Below are positions 44,098 to 51,893 of a DNA stretch of 64,000 bases, piece by piece. The notes under the pieces are model-generated. The model was given only the letters and a program-made list of their open reading frames with translations. It was not told where the DNA came from and ran no database searches. Location of the stretch: assembly GCF_042885655.1 (NCBI RefSeq), contig NZ_JBHVRO010000007.1:168828-232827 (forward strand). Reading direction: 5' to 3'. The first letter of the stretch is position 1. Each line of letters starts with the position of its first letter. This DNA is from Psychrobacillus sp042885655. GTDB taxonomy: Bacteria; Bacillota; Bacilli; Bacillales_A; Planococcaceae. A program made the position numbers and the translations under genes.

Positions 44098-44211
44098 ATG
44101 AAAGTGAGACCATCTGTGAAACCGATCTGCGAAAAATGTAAGGTTATTCGCCGACGCGGTAAAGTTATGGTAATCTGTGAAAATCCTAAACACAAACAAA
44201 GACAAGGCTAA
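44098..44211 (+). CDS. rpmJ: 50S ribosomal protein L36
   Basis: 37 residues: MKVRPSVKPICEKCKVIRRR, then ICENPKHKQRQG, with the C-x2-C...C-x4-H zinc pattern. ATG 44098 after CTAAGGAGGTTAGGTTAG. Too short for most ORF cut-offs but clear by motif and position between infA and rpsM. Confidence 0.95.
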   Translation: MKVRPSVKPICEKCKVIRRRGKVMVICENPKHKQRQG

Positions 44212-44234
44212 TTAGAAGGAGGTGCACGACACAT

Positions 44235-44600
44235 ATGGCACGTATTGCTGGTGTTGACATTCCACGCGATAAACGCGTTGTTATTTCATTAACATACATT
44301 TTCGGAATTGGTAAAACTACTGCACAAAAAGTGTTAGCAGAAGCTGGTATTTCTGAAGAAACTCGCGTACGCGATCTTACAGAAGACGAGTTAAACAAAA
44401 TCCGTGAACAAATCGGTGTATACAAAGTAGAGGGTGACCTTCGTCGTGAAGTATCACTTAACATCAAACGTTTGATGGAAATCGGTTCATTCCGAGGTAT
44501 CCGTCATCGTCGCGGCTTACCTGTACGTGGACAAAATACGAAGAACAATGCTCGTACTCGTAAAGGTCCTCGTAAAACAGTTGCGAACAAGAAAAAATAA
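44235..44600 (+). CDS. rpsM: 30S ribosomal protein S13
   Basis: 121 residues; head protein contacting the 50S subunit and P-site tRNA. MARIAGVDIPRDKRVVISLTYIFGIG and RHRRGLPVRGQNTKNNARTRKGP. ATG 44235 after AGAAGGAGGTGCACGACACAT. Confidence 0.97.
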   Translation: MARIAGVDIPRDKRVVISLTYIFGIGKTTAQKVLAEAGISEETRVRDLTEDELNKIREQIGVYKVEGDLRREVSLNIKRLMEIGSFRGIRHRRGLPVRGQNTKNNARTRKGPRKTVANKKK

Positions 44601-44625
44601 TCGGTAAAGGAGGTTTCTTCTTAAC

Positions 44626-45015
44626 ATGGCACGTAAACAACAAACACGTAAGCGTCGTGTGAAAAAGAATATCGAATCCGGTATTGCTCACATCCGCTCA
44701 ACATTTAATAATACAATTGTGACTATCACGGACATGCAAGGTAATGCACTTTCTTGGTCATCTGCTGGAGCTCTTGGATTCAGAGGTTCTCGTAAATCTA
44801 CTCCATTCGCTGCACAAATGGCTGCTGAAACAGCTGCAAAAACTTCCATGGAACATGGCATAAAAACATTAGAAGTAACAGTTAAAGGTCCTGGTGCAGG
44901 TCGTGAAGCGGCTATCCGCGCACTTCAAGCTGCAGGTCTAGAAGTTACAGCTATTAAAGATGTAACACCAGTACCACATAATGGTTGCCGTCCACCAAAA
45001 CGTCGTCGCGTGTAA
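44626..45015 (+). CDS. rpsK: 30S ribosomal protein S11
   Basis: 129 residues, platform protein. IAHIRSTFNNTIVTITDMQGNALSWSSAG and GPGAGREAAIRALQAAGLEVT. ATG 44626 after AAAGGAGGTTTCTTCTTAAC. Confidence 0.97.
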   Translation: MARKQQTRKRRVKKNIESGIAHIRSTFNNTIVTITDMQGNALSWSSAGALGFRGSRKSTPFAAQMAAETAAKTSMEHGIKTLEVTVKGPGAGREAAIRALQAAGLEVTAIKDVTPVPHNGCRPPKRRRV

Positions 45016-45024
45016 TAGGTGAAA

Positions 45025-45100
45025 CTCAAATAATTGTTTGAGAACATCATTTATTGTACAGACTGAGGTTGTGCAAACAGCAATCAGTTAAACGATCGAA
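45025..45100 (+). other. structured region upstream of rpoA
   Basis: The 138-base rpsK-rpoA gap contains CTCAAA-taattg-TTTGAG (45025-45042) and ACTGA...TCAGT (around 45061-45090) pairings, without a U-run. Could be an attenuator, operator or processing site; unassigned. Confidence 0.35.
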
Positions 45101-45153
45101 TTCATGATGGAAAGAACCTATACATTCGATGTTTTGAGGGAGGGTAAATTGGA

Positions 45154-46098
45154 ATGATCGAAATTGAAAAACCAAAGATTGAAAGTGTAGAAATCAGCGA
45201 AAATACCAAGTTTGGTAAGTTTGTTGTAGAACCGCTAGAACGTGGCTATGGAAATACTTTGGGTAATTCTTTACGTCGTATCCTTCTGTCTTCTTTACCA
45301 GGAGCTGCAGTTACTTCTATTCAAATTGATGGCGTTTTACATGAGTTTTCAACTATTGAAGGCGTAGTGGAAGATGTTGCATCTATAATTATGAACGTGA
45401 AGAAACTAGCTTTAAAAATCTACTCTGATGAAGAAAAAGTCATTGAGATTGATGTAAAAGGAGAGGGAACGGTTACAGCTGCTGACATTACACATGACAG
45501 TGATGTTGAGGTTTTGAACCCAGAACTCTATATTGCAACAATCGGCAAAAATGGTCATTTCCGTATGCGTATGTACGCAGGTCGAGGCCGTGGCTACACT
45601 CCTGCTGATCAAAACAAACGTGAGGATCTTCCTATCGGCGTAATCCCGATCGACTCTATTTATACTCCAGTTTCACGCGTTAATTTTCAAGTGGAAAATA
45701 CTCGAGTTGGCCAATCGGCAAACTATGATAAATTAACTCTTGATGTGTGGACAGATGGCAGCACCGGTCCGAAAGAGGCGATTTCGCTTGGAGCAAAAAT
45801 ACTAACAGAGCACTTAAATATTTTTGTAGGGATGACGGATGAGGCAAAAACTGCTGAAATCATGGTCGAAAAAGAAGAAGATCAAAAAGAAAAAGTACTA
45901 GAGATGACTATCGAAGAACTTGATCTTTCTGTTCGTTCTTATAATTGCTTAAAACGCGCGGGTATTAATACAGTACTTGAGCTTGCTAGCAAATCAGAAG
46001 ACGATATGATGAAGGTAAGAAACCTTGGACGTAAATCTTTAGAAGAAGTAAGAGCAAAGTTAGATGAGCTTGGCTTAGGATTACGTAAAGAAGACTAA
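45154..46098 (+). CDS. rpoA: DNA-directed RNA polymerase subunit alpha
   Basis: 314 residues; the N-terminal domain dimerises and assembles the core (GRGYTPADQN region), a linker follows and the C-terminal domain (LELASKSEDDMMKVRNLGRKSLEEVRAKL) contacts UP elements and activators. ATG 45154 follows GAGGGAGGGTAAATTGGA. Standard length for Bacillus. Confidence 0.97.
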   Translation: MIEIEKPKIESVEISENTKFGKFVVEPLERGYGNTLGNSLRRILLSSLPGAAVTSIQIDGVLHEFSTIEGVVEDVASIIMNVKKLALKIYSDEEKVIEIDVKGEGTVTAADITHDSDVEVLNPELYIATIGKNGHFRMRMYAGRGRGYTPADQNKREDLPIGVIPIDSIYTPVSRVNFQVENTRVGQSANYDKLTLDVWTDGSTGPKEAISLGAKILTEHLNIFVGMTDEAKTAEIMVEKEEDQKEKVLEMTIEELDLSVRSYNCLKRAGINTVLELASKSEDDMMKVRNLGRKSLEEVRAKLDELGLGLRKED

Positions 46099-46151
46099 GC
46101 GAATTTTGATATAGCTAGATTTGAACTATTCACCGAAGGAGGGAAACATCC

Positions 46152-46532
46152 ATGGGTTACAGAAAACTTGGACGTACAAGTTCTCAACGTAAAGCGATGT
46201 TACGTGACTTAACAACTGACTTAATCATTCATGAGCGTCTTCAAACAACTGAAGCACGTGCAAAAGAATTACGTTCTGTTGTTGAAAAAATGATCACTTT
46301 AGGTAAACGCGGAGATTTACACGCACGTCGTCAAGCAGCTGCTTACATTCGTCGTGAAGTAGCGACTTCTACTGATGAAGAAGGTAATGAATCAACAGTT
46401 TTTGCTTTACAAAAATTGTTTGATGATGTAGCACCACGCTATGCAGAACGTCAAGGCGGTTATACTCGTATTATGAAAGTTGGACCTCGTCGTGGAGACG
46501 GAGCACCAGTAGTAGTAATTGAGTTAGTATAA
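46152..46532 (+). CDS. rplQ: 50S ribosomal protein L17
   Basis: 126 residues. MGYRKLGRTSSQRKAMLRDL start and IMKVGPRRGDGAPVVVIELV-like end. ATG 46152 after AAGGAGGGAAACATCC. Last gene of the alpha operon. Confidence 0.96.
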   Translation: MGYRKLGRTSSQRKAMLRDLTTDLIIHERLQTTEARAKELRSVVEKMITLGKRGDLHARRQAAAYIRREVATSTDEEGNESTVFALQKLFDDVAPRYAERQGGYTRIMKVGPRRGDGAPVVVIELV

Positions 46533-46593
46533 TTAAATTTAGCTGGCGTATGTACAAAATACGTTAAAGCCAATTTGATTTATATTTAAAGTT

Positions 46594-46634
46594 GAAGAGA
46601 GGGATTGGTGTTTCTACCACCCTCTTCTTTTTTC
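46594..46634 (+). terminator. terminator after rplQ
   Basis: GAAGAG (46594-46599) and CTCTTC (46622-46627) with inner GG/CC and TGGT/ACCA pairs, then TTTTTTC. Imperfect but long. Confidence 0.7.
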
Positions 46635-46699
46635 AAACATATTTATTAGATTTATACGACAATATAAAAGCTGAGTGTTATGATGAGCGGACTTTTTCC

Positions 46700-46880
46700 T
46701 GATTGAATTGTGCCCGCACAATTCAAAATCTGGATACTTAATTACGCCGAGGCGCAATTAAAAAGTAGCGTCTCGTCTAGCTCTACGCACCTCATTTTTC
46801 TGATTGGTCTTGAGCAGCCAATCTTGAAAACGTTATAGAAGAGCGCATTTCTCAAAATGAGGTGCGCGCTTTTTTATTTT
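46700..46880 (+). other. multi-hairpin intergenic element upstream of ecfA1, ending in a terminator-like arm
   Basis: Within 170 bases there are three or four perfect stems: TTGAATTGTG/CACAATTCAA (46703-46712 with 46717-46726); TTAATTACGCC/GGCGCAATTAA (about 46738-46761, one mismatch); GATTGG/CCAATC (46802-46807 with 46818-46823) nested in CGCACCTCATTTT/AAAATGAGGTGCG (46786-46798 with 46854-46866). The outer stem is followed by TTTTTTATTTT. No gene is seen. It could be a dispersed palindromic element or an unassigned structured RNA. Confidence 0.6.
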
Positions 46881-46937
46881 ATCGTAAAATGGTTACATGA
46901 GTTTAGAACAGCTGAGATGAGTCAGAGGAGGTAAAGG

Positions 46938-47792
46938 ATGAAAAGCGAAATTATTTCTTTACAAGAAGTAACTTTTACATATGCAAAAGAAACAGATGAT
47001 AAAAATGTGCGTTCAGCCATAGATGATGTGTCTTATACAATTTACGCGGGAGAATGGGTTGCGATTGTTGGGCATAATGGATCCGGCAAATCGACACTTG
47101 CACGATTAATGAATGGTCTTCTATTTCCTCAGACGGGACAAGTGCGTGTTTTTGGGGAATCGTTAAATGAGCATAACTTATGGGATACACGTTCTCAAAT
47201 AGGGATGGTGTTTCAAAATCCAGACAACCAATTTGTAGGAGCTACAGTTCAAGATGATGTTGCGTTCGCATTAGAAAATAACGGGATCCCTTTTGAGGAA
47301 ATGGTGGAACGAGTAGAAGCGTCTTTAGTAAAGGTGAAAATGGTCGATTTTATGAATAGTGAGCCACATCATTTATCAGGTGGGCAAAAGCAGCGTGTAG
47401 CAATAGCGGGGGCTATTGCTTTAAAACCAAAAGTATTATTATTGGATGAAGCTACATCTATGCTAGATCCTCAGGGAAGAGAAGAAGTACTTGCTACTGT
47501 TCGACAGTTAAAAGAAGAGACTGATTTAACAGTAATATCCATTACCCATGATTTAGAAGAAGCATTGCTTGCAGACCGAGTAATTATGATGAATAATGGG
47601 AAAAAATATGCTGAAGGTACGCCAGAAGAAATATTTCAAAAAGGGCAAGAGTTAGTAGATCTGGGACTCGATTTGCCATTCGCAATGAATATTTCTCGTT
47701 TATTGCGTTTACAGGGAGTTTCTTTAGTTGCAGATCATATGTCAGAAGAAGAGTTGGTGAATGATTTATGGACATCACACTTCAACAAGTAA
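46938..47792 (+). CDS. ecfA1: ECF transporter ATPase subunit EcfA1
   Basis: First ATPase of the energy-coupling module of vitamin/metal ECF transporters. 284 residues with Walker A GHNGSGKS at 45-52, Q-loop GMVFQNPDNQ, signature LSGGQKQR, Walker B VLLLDEATSMLD and H-loop SITHD. ATG 46938 after GAGGAGGTAAAGG. Overlaps ecfA2 by 25 bases. No substrate-binding S component lies nearby, so the module probably serves several S proteins encoded elsewhere. Confidence 0.93.
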   Translation: MKSEIISLQEVTFTYAKETDDKNVRSAIDDVSYTIYAGEWVAIVGHNGSGKSTLARLMNGLLFPQTGQVRVFGESLNEHNLWDTRSQIGMVFQNPDNQFVGATVQDDVAFALENNGIPFEEMVERVEASLVKVKMVDFMNSEPHHLSGGQKQRVAIAGAIALKPKVLLLDEATSMLDPQGREEVLATVRQLKEETDLTVISITHDLEEALLADRVIMMNNGKKYAEGTPEEIFQKGQELVDLGLDLPFAMNISRLLRLQGVSLVADHMSEEELVNDLWTSHFNK

Positions 47793-48637
47793 GTTATGCT
47801 TATGCAAGAAATACACCATTTGAAAAACGTGCATTATATAATGTAGATTTATATATCCCATCCGGTAGCTATCAGGCAATTATTGGACATACTGGTTCGG
47901 GAAAATCGACCATTTTACAACATTTAAATGCATTATTAAAACCTTCGGATGGTTCCATCCAAATTGGTGATGTAGAAGTAAAAGCTGATAAAAAGAATAG
48001 TCATTTACGCAAAGTAAGACAAAAGGTAGGAATTGTTTTTCAATTTCCAGAGCACCAATTATTTGAGGAAACGGTTTTGAAAGATATTATGTTTGGTCCA
48101 ATGAACTTTGGTGTGCCAAAAGAAGAAGCAAGACTGCGTGCTATAGAATTAGTAAAATTACTTGGACTTCCCGAGGAAGTAATGGAGAAATCACCGTTCG
48201 ACTTATCGGGAGGACAGATGCGACGAGTTGCGATAGCAGGTGTACTTGCGATGAATCCCGAAGTGTTAGTCTTAGATGAACCTACTGCTGGTCTTGATCC
48301 AAGAGGACGAAAAGAAATAATGGATTTATTTTATCAGCTTCATAAAGAGAAGGGCTTAACAACCGTATTAGTAACACATAGTATGGAGGATGCTGCGAGA
48401 TACGCCGATCGAATTGCCATTATGCATAATGGAAAATGTGTTTTAGAAGGAGCTCCTCAAGCGATTTTCGAAAATGAGGGACGACTAAAGGAGTATCGGT
48501 TAGAGTTACCTCAAAGTGTTAAGTTTCAAAAAAAAATCGAGCAATTGATTGGAATGAAGCTACCTACTATTTGTTTAACGGAAGAGTCATTAGCAGCAGA
48601 GCTTGCGCAACTTATTAATAAGGAGCGTGAAGTGTAA
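47768..48637 (+). CDS. ecfA2: ECF transporter ATPase subunit EcfA2
   Basis: Second ATPase of the ECF module. 289 residues with Walker A GHTGSGKST at 40-48, signature LSGGQMRR, Walker B VLVLDEPTAGLD and H-loop VTHS. Starts inside the end of ecfA1 and touches ecfT (one-base overlap). The paired unequal ATPases and coupled T component are the standard group II arrangement. Confidence 0.93.
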   Translation: MDITLQQVSYAYARNTPFEKRALYNVDLYIPSGSYQAIIGHTGSGKSTILQHLNALLKPSDGSIQIGDVEVKADKKNSHLRKVRQKVGIVFQFPEHQLFEETVLKDIMFGPMNFGVPKEEARLRAIELVKLLGLPEEVMEKSPFDLSGGQMRRVAIAGVLAMNPEVLVLDEPTAGLDPRGRKEIMDLFYQLHKEKGLTTVLVTHSMEDAARYADRIAIMHNGKCVLEGAPQAIFENEGRLKEYRLELPQSVKFQKKIEQLIGMKLPTICLTEESLAAELAQLINKEREV

Positions 48638-49434
48638 TGCTTGAAAAAATGATATTTGGTAGGTATATTCCTGGAGATTCTTTCATTCACCGACTAGATG
48701 CACGAGCTAAAATGGTTTTTGTATTTTTATTTATAGCTACTGTTTTTATAGCGAACAACTGGATTACATATGCTATCTTACTCGTATTTACATTTTTAAT
48801 AATTCGTATGTCTAAAATTAGACTATATTTTTTAATAAACGGATTGAAGCCCGTTGTTATATTAATCATATTTACATTTTTGTTGCATTTAATATTTACA
48901 CGAGAAGGCGACATAATTTTTCATTGGAAGTTTATAACGATTTATGAAGAAGGATTAAGACAGGGGATATTTATTTCCATCCGCTTTTTTGTACTAGTTA
49001 TTTTAACATCAATTTTAACGCTCACTACGACACCTATTTCGATTACAGATGCTTTGGAGTCACTATTAAACCCATTGAAGAAATGGAGGCTTCCAGTGCA
49101 TGAATTAGCGCTAATGATGTCTATATCGTTAAGATTCATCCCGACGTTAATGGATGAAACCGATAAAATTATGAAAGCTCAAATGGCTAGAGGATCTGAT
49201 ATGACAACAGGTAATTTGAAAGAAAGAATGAATGCCATTGTCCCTCTCCTCATTCCTTTATTTGTAAGTGCTTTTAAGCGTGCGGAAGATTTAGCGACAG
49301 CGATGGAAGTACGAGGCTATAAGGGTGGAGAAGGTAGAACTCGATATCGTAAGTTAGAGTGGGCAGCACGGGATACAATAATAATGATTTCTCTCGGAGT
49401 GTTAGCGGGAATTCTTGTATATTTTAGGCAATAA
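48637..49434 (+). CDS. ecfT: ECF transporter transmembrane subunit EcfT
   Basis: 265-residue membrane coupling protein linking ATPases to S components. Several hydrophobic segments; the conserved Ala-Arg-Gly coupling motifs appear as MARGSDM and MEVRGYKG in the C-terminal cytoplasmic helices. ATG 48637 overlaps the ecfA2 stop by one base; truA follows after 14 bases. Confidence 0.93.
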   Translation: MLEKMIFGRYIPGDSFIHRLDARAKMVFVFLFIATVFIANNWITYAILLVFTFLIIRMSKIRLYFLINGLKPVVILIIFTFLLHLIFTREGDIIFHWKFITIYEEGLRQGIFISIRFFVLVILTSILTLTTTPISITDALESLLNPLKKWRLPVHELALMMSISLRFIPTLMDETDKIMKAQMARGSDMTTGNLKERMNAIVPLLIPLFVSAFKRAEDLATAMEVRGYKGGEGRTRYRKLEWAARDTIIMISLGVLAGILVYFRQ

Positions 49435-49448
49435 AACGAGGTGCAGTA

Positions 49449-50198
49449 ATGAGATTAAAAGCAATTGTTAGTTATGATGGAAGTAGTTTTTCAGGGTATC
49501 AAATTCAACCAGGAAAACGAACTGTACAACTGGAATTGGAAAATGTTTTATGTGCCATGCACAAAGGAGAAATCGTAAAAGTAGTTGCTAGTGGAAGAAC
49601 GGATGCCGGCGTCCATGCAACGGGACAAGTTATTCATTTTGACAGTACTCTTACAATACCAATGGAAAATTGGAGAACGGCTTTTAATGTACAGCTACCA
49701 GGAGACATACGGATTTTATCGGTAGAGCAAGTAAGAGATGATTTTCATGCACGGTATGATGCTACGGGCAAAACATATCGATATATTTGGTCATTAAATC
49801 AAGTTCATAGTCCTTTTGAACGGAATTATTCAGTCCATGCAGATCGATACAGACCCAATATCGAATTAATGAAAGAATCGACTGTTTATCTACTTGGAAC
49901 ACATGATTTCTCCAGTTTTTGTGCTTCTAATACAAGTGTGAAAGATTTTGTACGAACTGTTCGATCGATTGAATTAGAATTTAAAAAAGAAACAAATCAA
50001 TTGCACATGGTGATTAACGGGAATGGTTTTTTATATAATATGGTCCGTATTATTGCAGGTACTTTGTGGGAAATTGCAATCGGAAAAAAAAGTGTTGGCG
50101 AGTTGCAAGGAATTGTGGAGTCTTGTGACCGTTCACAGGCAGGGAAAACCGCACCAGCGCACGGTTTATACCTGGAAAATGTGGAGTATTCTCAGTGA
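49449..50198 (+). CDS. truA: tRNA pseudouridine38-40 synthase
   Basis: Isomerises uridines 38-40 of the anticodon arm. 249 residues with the catalytic Asp52 in ASGRTDAGVHATGQ and a C-terminal SASVKDFVRTVRSI-type region (ASNTSVKDFVRTVRS) and GFLYNMVRIIAGTL. ATG 49449 after CGAGGTGCAGTA. Ends the ecf-truA operon before the rplM promoter. Confidence 0.95.
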   Translation: MRLKAIVSYDGSSFSGYQIQPGKRTVQLELENVLCAMHKGEIVKVVASGRTDAGVHATGQVIHFDSTLTIPMENWRTAFNVQLPGDIRILSVEQVRDDFHARYDATGKTYRYIWSLNQVHSPFERNYSVHADRYRPNIELMKESTVYLLGTHDFSSFCASNTSVKDFVRTVRSIELEFKKETNQLHMVINGNGFLYNMVRIIAGTLWEIAIGKKSVGELQGIVESCDRSQAGKTAPAHGLYLENVEYSQ

Positions 50199-50230
50199 AG
50201 CAACCTTTCCAGGTGTTTTTCGGAAAATGC

Positions 50231-50259
50231 TTGACTAAATAGCTTATCCGGGGTATGAT
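50231..50259 (+). promoter_or_regulatory. sigma-A promoter of rplM-rpsI
   Basis: TTGACT (50231-50236), 17-base spacer, TATGAT (50254-50259). Confidence 0.8.
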
Positions 50260-50265
50260 GATGTA

Positions 50266-50345
50266 TGGTATTTTCATTAACCCCACAATATAAGCCCCGA
50301 AACTTATTGGTATGAGGATATAGAAAATTTTAGATCGATTATGAT
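50266..50345 (+). promoter_or_regulatory. ribosomal protein L13 leader
   Basis: The leader contains the conserved-looking CCCCACAATATAAGCCCCGA block and AAACTTATTGG (50281-50312), the core of the Bacillales L13 leader RNA upstream of rplM. The regulatory mechanism is known only as autoregulation by L13 in the family; not tested here. Confidence 0.7.
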
Positions 50346-50366
50346 TGAATTAGGAGGACAAAATAC

Positions 50367-50804
50367 ATGCGTACAACATTCATGGCTAAAGGTCACGAAG
50401 TAGAACGTAAATGGTTAGTAGTAGACGCTGAAGGCCAAACTCTTGGTCGTCTTGCTTCAGAAGTTGCAGCTATTTTACGTGGTAAAAACAAACCAACATT
50501 TACACCAAACGTTGACACAGGTGATCATGTGATCATTATCAATGCAGAAAAAATTCATTTAACTGGGAACAAGTTAAATGACAAAATTTACTACCGTCAC
50601 ACTCAATTCTCTGGTGGACTTAAACAACGTACAGCTTTAGAAATGCGTTCTAAGTACCCAACTAAAATGCTTGAATTAGCTATCAAAGGGATGCTTCCTA
50701 AAAACTCTTTAGGACGTCAAATGTTTACAAAACTAAACGTTTACGCTGGAGCAGAACATCCACATGCAGCACAAAAACCAGAAGCATACGAGCTTCGCGG
50801 ATAA
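50367..50804 (+). CDS. rplM: 50S ribosomal protein L13
   Basis: 145 residues. RKWLVVDAEGQTLGRLASEVA and VYAGAEHPHAAQKP. ATG 50367 after ATTAGGAGGACAAAATAC. Coupled with rpsI, as in all bacteria. Confidence 0.97.
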   Translation: MRTTFMAKGHEVERKWLVVDAEGQTLGRLASEVAAILRGKNKPTFTPNVDTGDHVIIINAEKIHLTGNKLNDKIYYRHTQFSGGLKQRTALEMRSKYPTKMLELAIKGMLPKNSLGRQMFTKLNVYAGAEHPHAAQKPEAYELRG

Positions 50805-50826
50805 TTATTAAGAGGAGGACATACAC

Positions 50827-51219
50827 TTGGCACAAGTTCAATATATCGGCACTGGTCGCCGTAAAAGTTCAGTAGCACGCGTACGTTTAGTACCAGGCGA
50901 AGGCAAAATTGTTATTAACAAACGTGACGTAGAAGATTATGTACCATTCGAAACTTTACGTGAAATTATTAAACAACCATTAGTAACTACTCAAACTCTA
51001 GGTAGCTACGATGTACACGTAAACGTTAATGGTGGTGGATTCACAGGTCAAGCAGGAGCAATCCGTCATGGTATTGCACGTGCACTACTTACAGTAGACC
51101 CTGATTTCCGTCCAGCATTGAAATCAGCAGGATTCTTAACACGTGACCCACGTATGAAAGAACGTAAAAAACCAGGACTTAAAGGCGCTCGTCGTGCACC
51201 TCAGTTCTCAAAACGTTAA
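50827..51219 (+). CDS. rpsI: 30S ribosomal protein S9
   Basis: 130 residues; C-terminal basic tail RAPQFSKR reaches the P site. QYIGTGRRKSSVARVRLVPG start from TTG 50827 and GGGFTGQAGAIRHGIARAL. AAGAGGAGGACATACAC precedes it. Confidence 0.97.
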   Translation: MAQVQYIGTGRRKSSVARVRLVPGEGKIVINKRDVEDYVPFETLREIIKQPLVTTQTLGSYDVHVNVNGGGFTGQAGAIRHGIARALLTVDPDFRPALKSAGFLTRDPRMKERKKPGLKGARRAPQFSKR

Positions 51220-51235
51220 TTTCAAACTTTCAAAG

Positions 51236-51268
51236 ACTCTCAACCAATTTTGGTTGGGAGTTTTTTTA
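51236..51268 (+). terminator. terminator after rpsI
   Basis: ACTCTCAACC (51236-51245) pairs with GGTTGGGAGT (51252-51261), followed by TTTTTTTATG. Boundary between core operon and accessory block. Confidence 0.88.
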
Positions 51269-51628
51269 TGTATGAAAATAGCTTATCACCATATTACAGA
51301 ACTCGATATATCTGTGAAATCTGCTTCAAAGGATGTGGCAATGTTACTAGCTTAAGTCATAATGCAGCTACACAAAAAATAGGGGAAATGTTGGGTAACC
51401 AATACTTGTCGTGTTATTCAACTTAGTAGTTTGTGTAGTGCGGGATTTAGAAAGTGCGTATTCGAAGAAAATGGTCGAGCTTTGATTTTATTGAATAGTG
51501 TACACTCCGCGTTAATGCGGAGTAAAAAATTTCAAAATATCGCCATAGGTACTTCATCGTTTTTTCACTTCTTTTATGTAAACTAAGACATGCATATAAA
51601 CAATAGATAGAAGGAGAATAAATCCAGT
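51269..51628. other. gene-poor interval after rpsI
   Basis: No supported gene. It includes a perfect ACTCCGC-gttaat-GCGGAGT hairpin (51504-51523) with A-rich rather than T-rich 3' flank, and a 52-codon frame at 51268-51426 with no independent ribosome binding site. Bacillus has ybaJ/ybaK-type genes in this position; they are not seen here. Confidence 0.5.
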
Positions 51629-51892
51629 ATGAAAAGATGATATTGATGGAGAGGTTACACTTGATGAAAAATTGAAAGTGACCGTTACATCTGACAATTG
51701 ATTAAGGTGGAGGATTTGGAACAGGGAAACAGAGAGGATAGCATTGTCCCTGGTAGAAAACTAATGAAGATAGGGCCTATCACTATGCAAGTATCTTTCG
51801 ACCAAGTTGGGGCTTACAAAATGGATGCTCATACAATAGCACGAGGTGTGAACACCGTAATGAAAAAATCGATCACGATTGGGGGTGGATAG
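51629..51892 (+). pseudogene. decayed FixH/YtkA-like gene in the copper locus
   Basis: A likely original start ATG 51629 (AAGGAG at 51611) is followed by a stop after three codons. Further on, two different frames carry recognisable peptide: DGEVTLDEKLKVTVTSDN and then, after a frame change near 51698, a tail VSFDQVGAYKMDAHTIARG and KKSITIGGG, which resembles the C-terminus of secreted FixH/YtkA-like domains (normally ARGxHTMPKK). The ARG-x-H histidine is Asn here. It ends on the Shine-Dalgarno of ycnJ. Family assignment is by motif only. Confidence 0.6.
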
Positions 51893-51893
51893 G

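Noticed and set aside
51268..51426. 52-codon open frame with CxxC-like residues after rpsI
   Set aside because: It begins inside the rpsI terminator, has no independent ribosome binding site and no recognised similarity.
51504..51523. ACTCCGC/GCGGAGT hairpin as a terminator
   Set aside because: It is followed on the plus strand by an A-run and lacks a downstream T-run on either strand.
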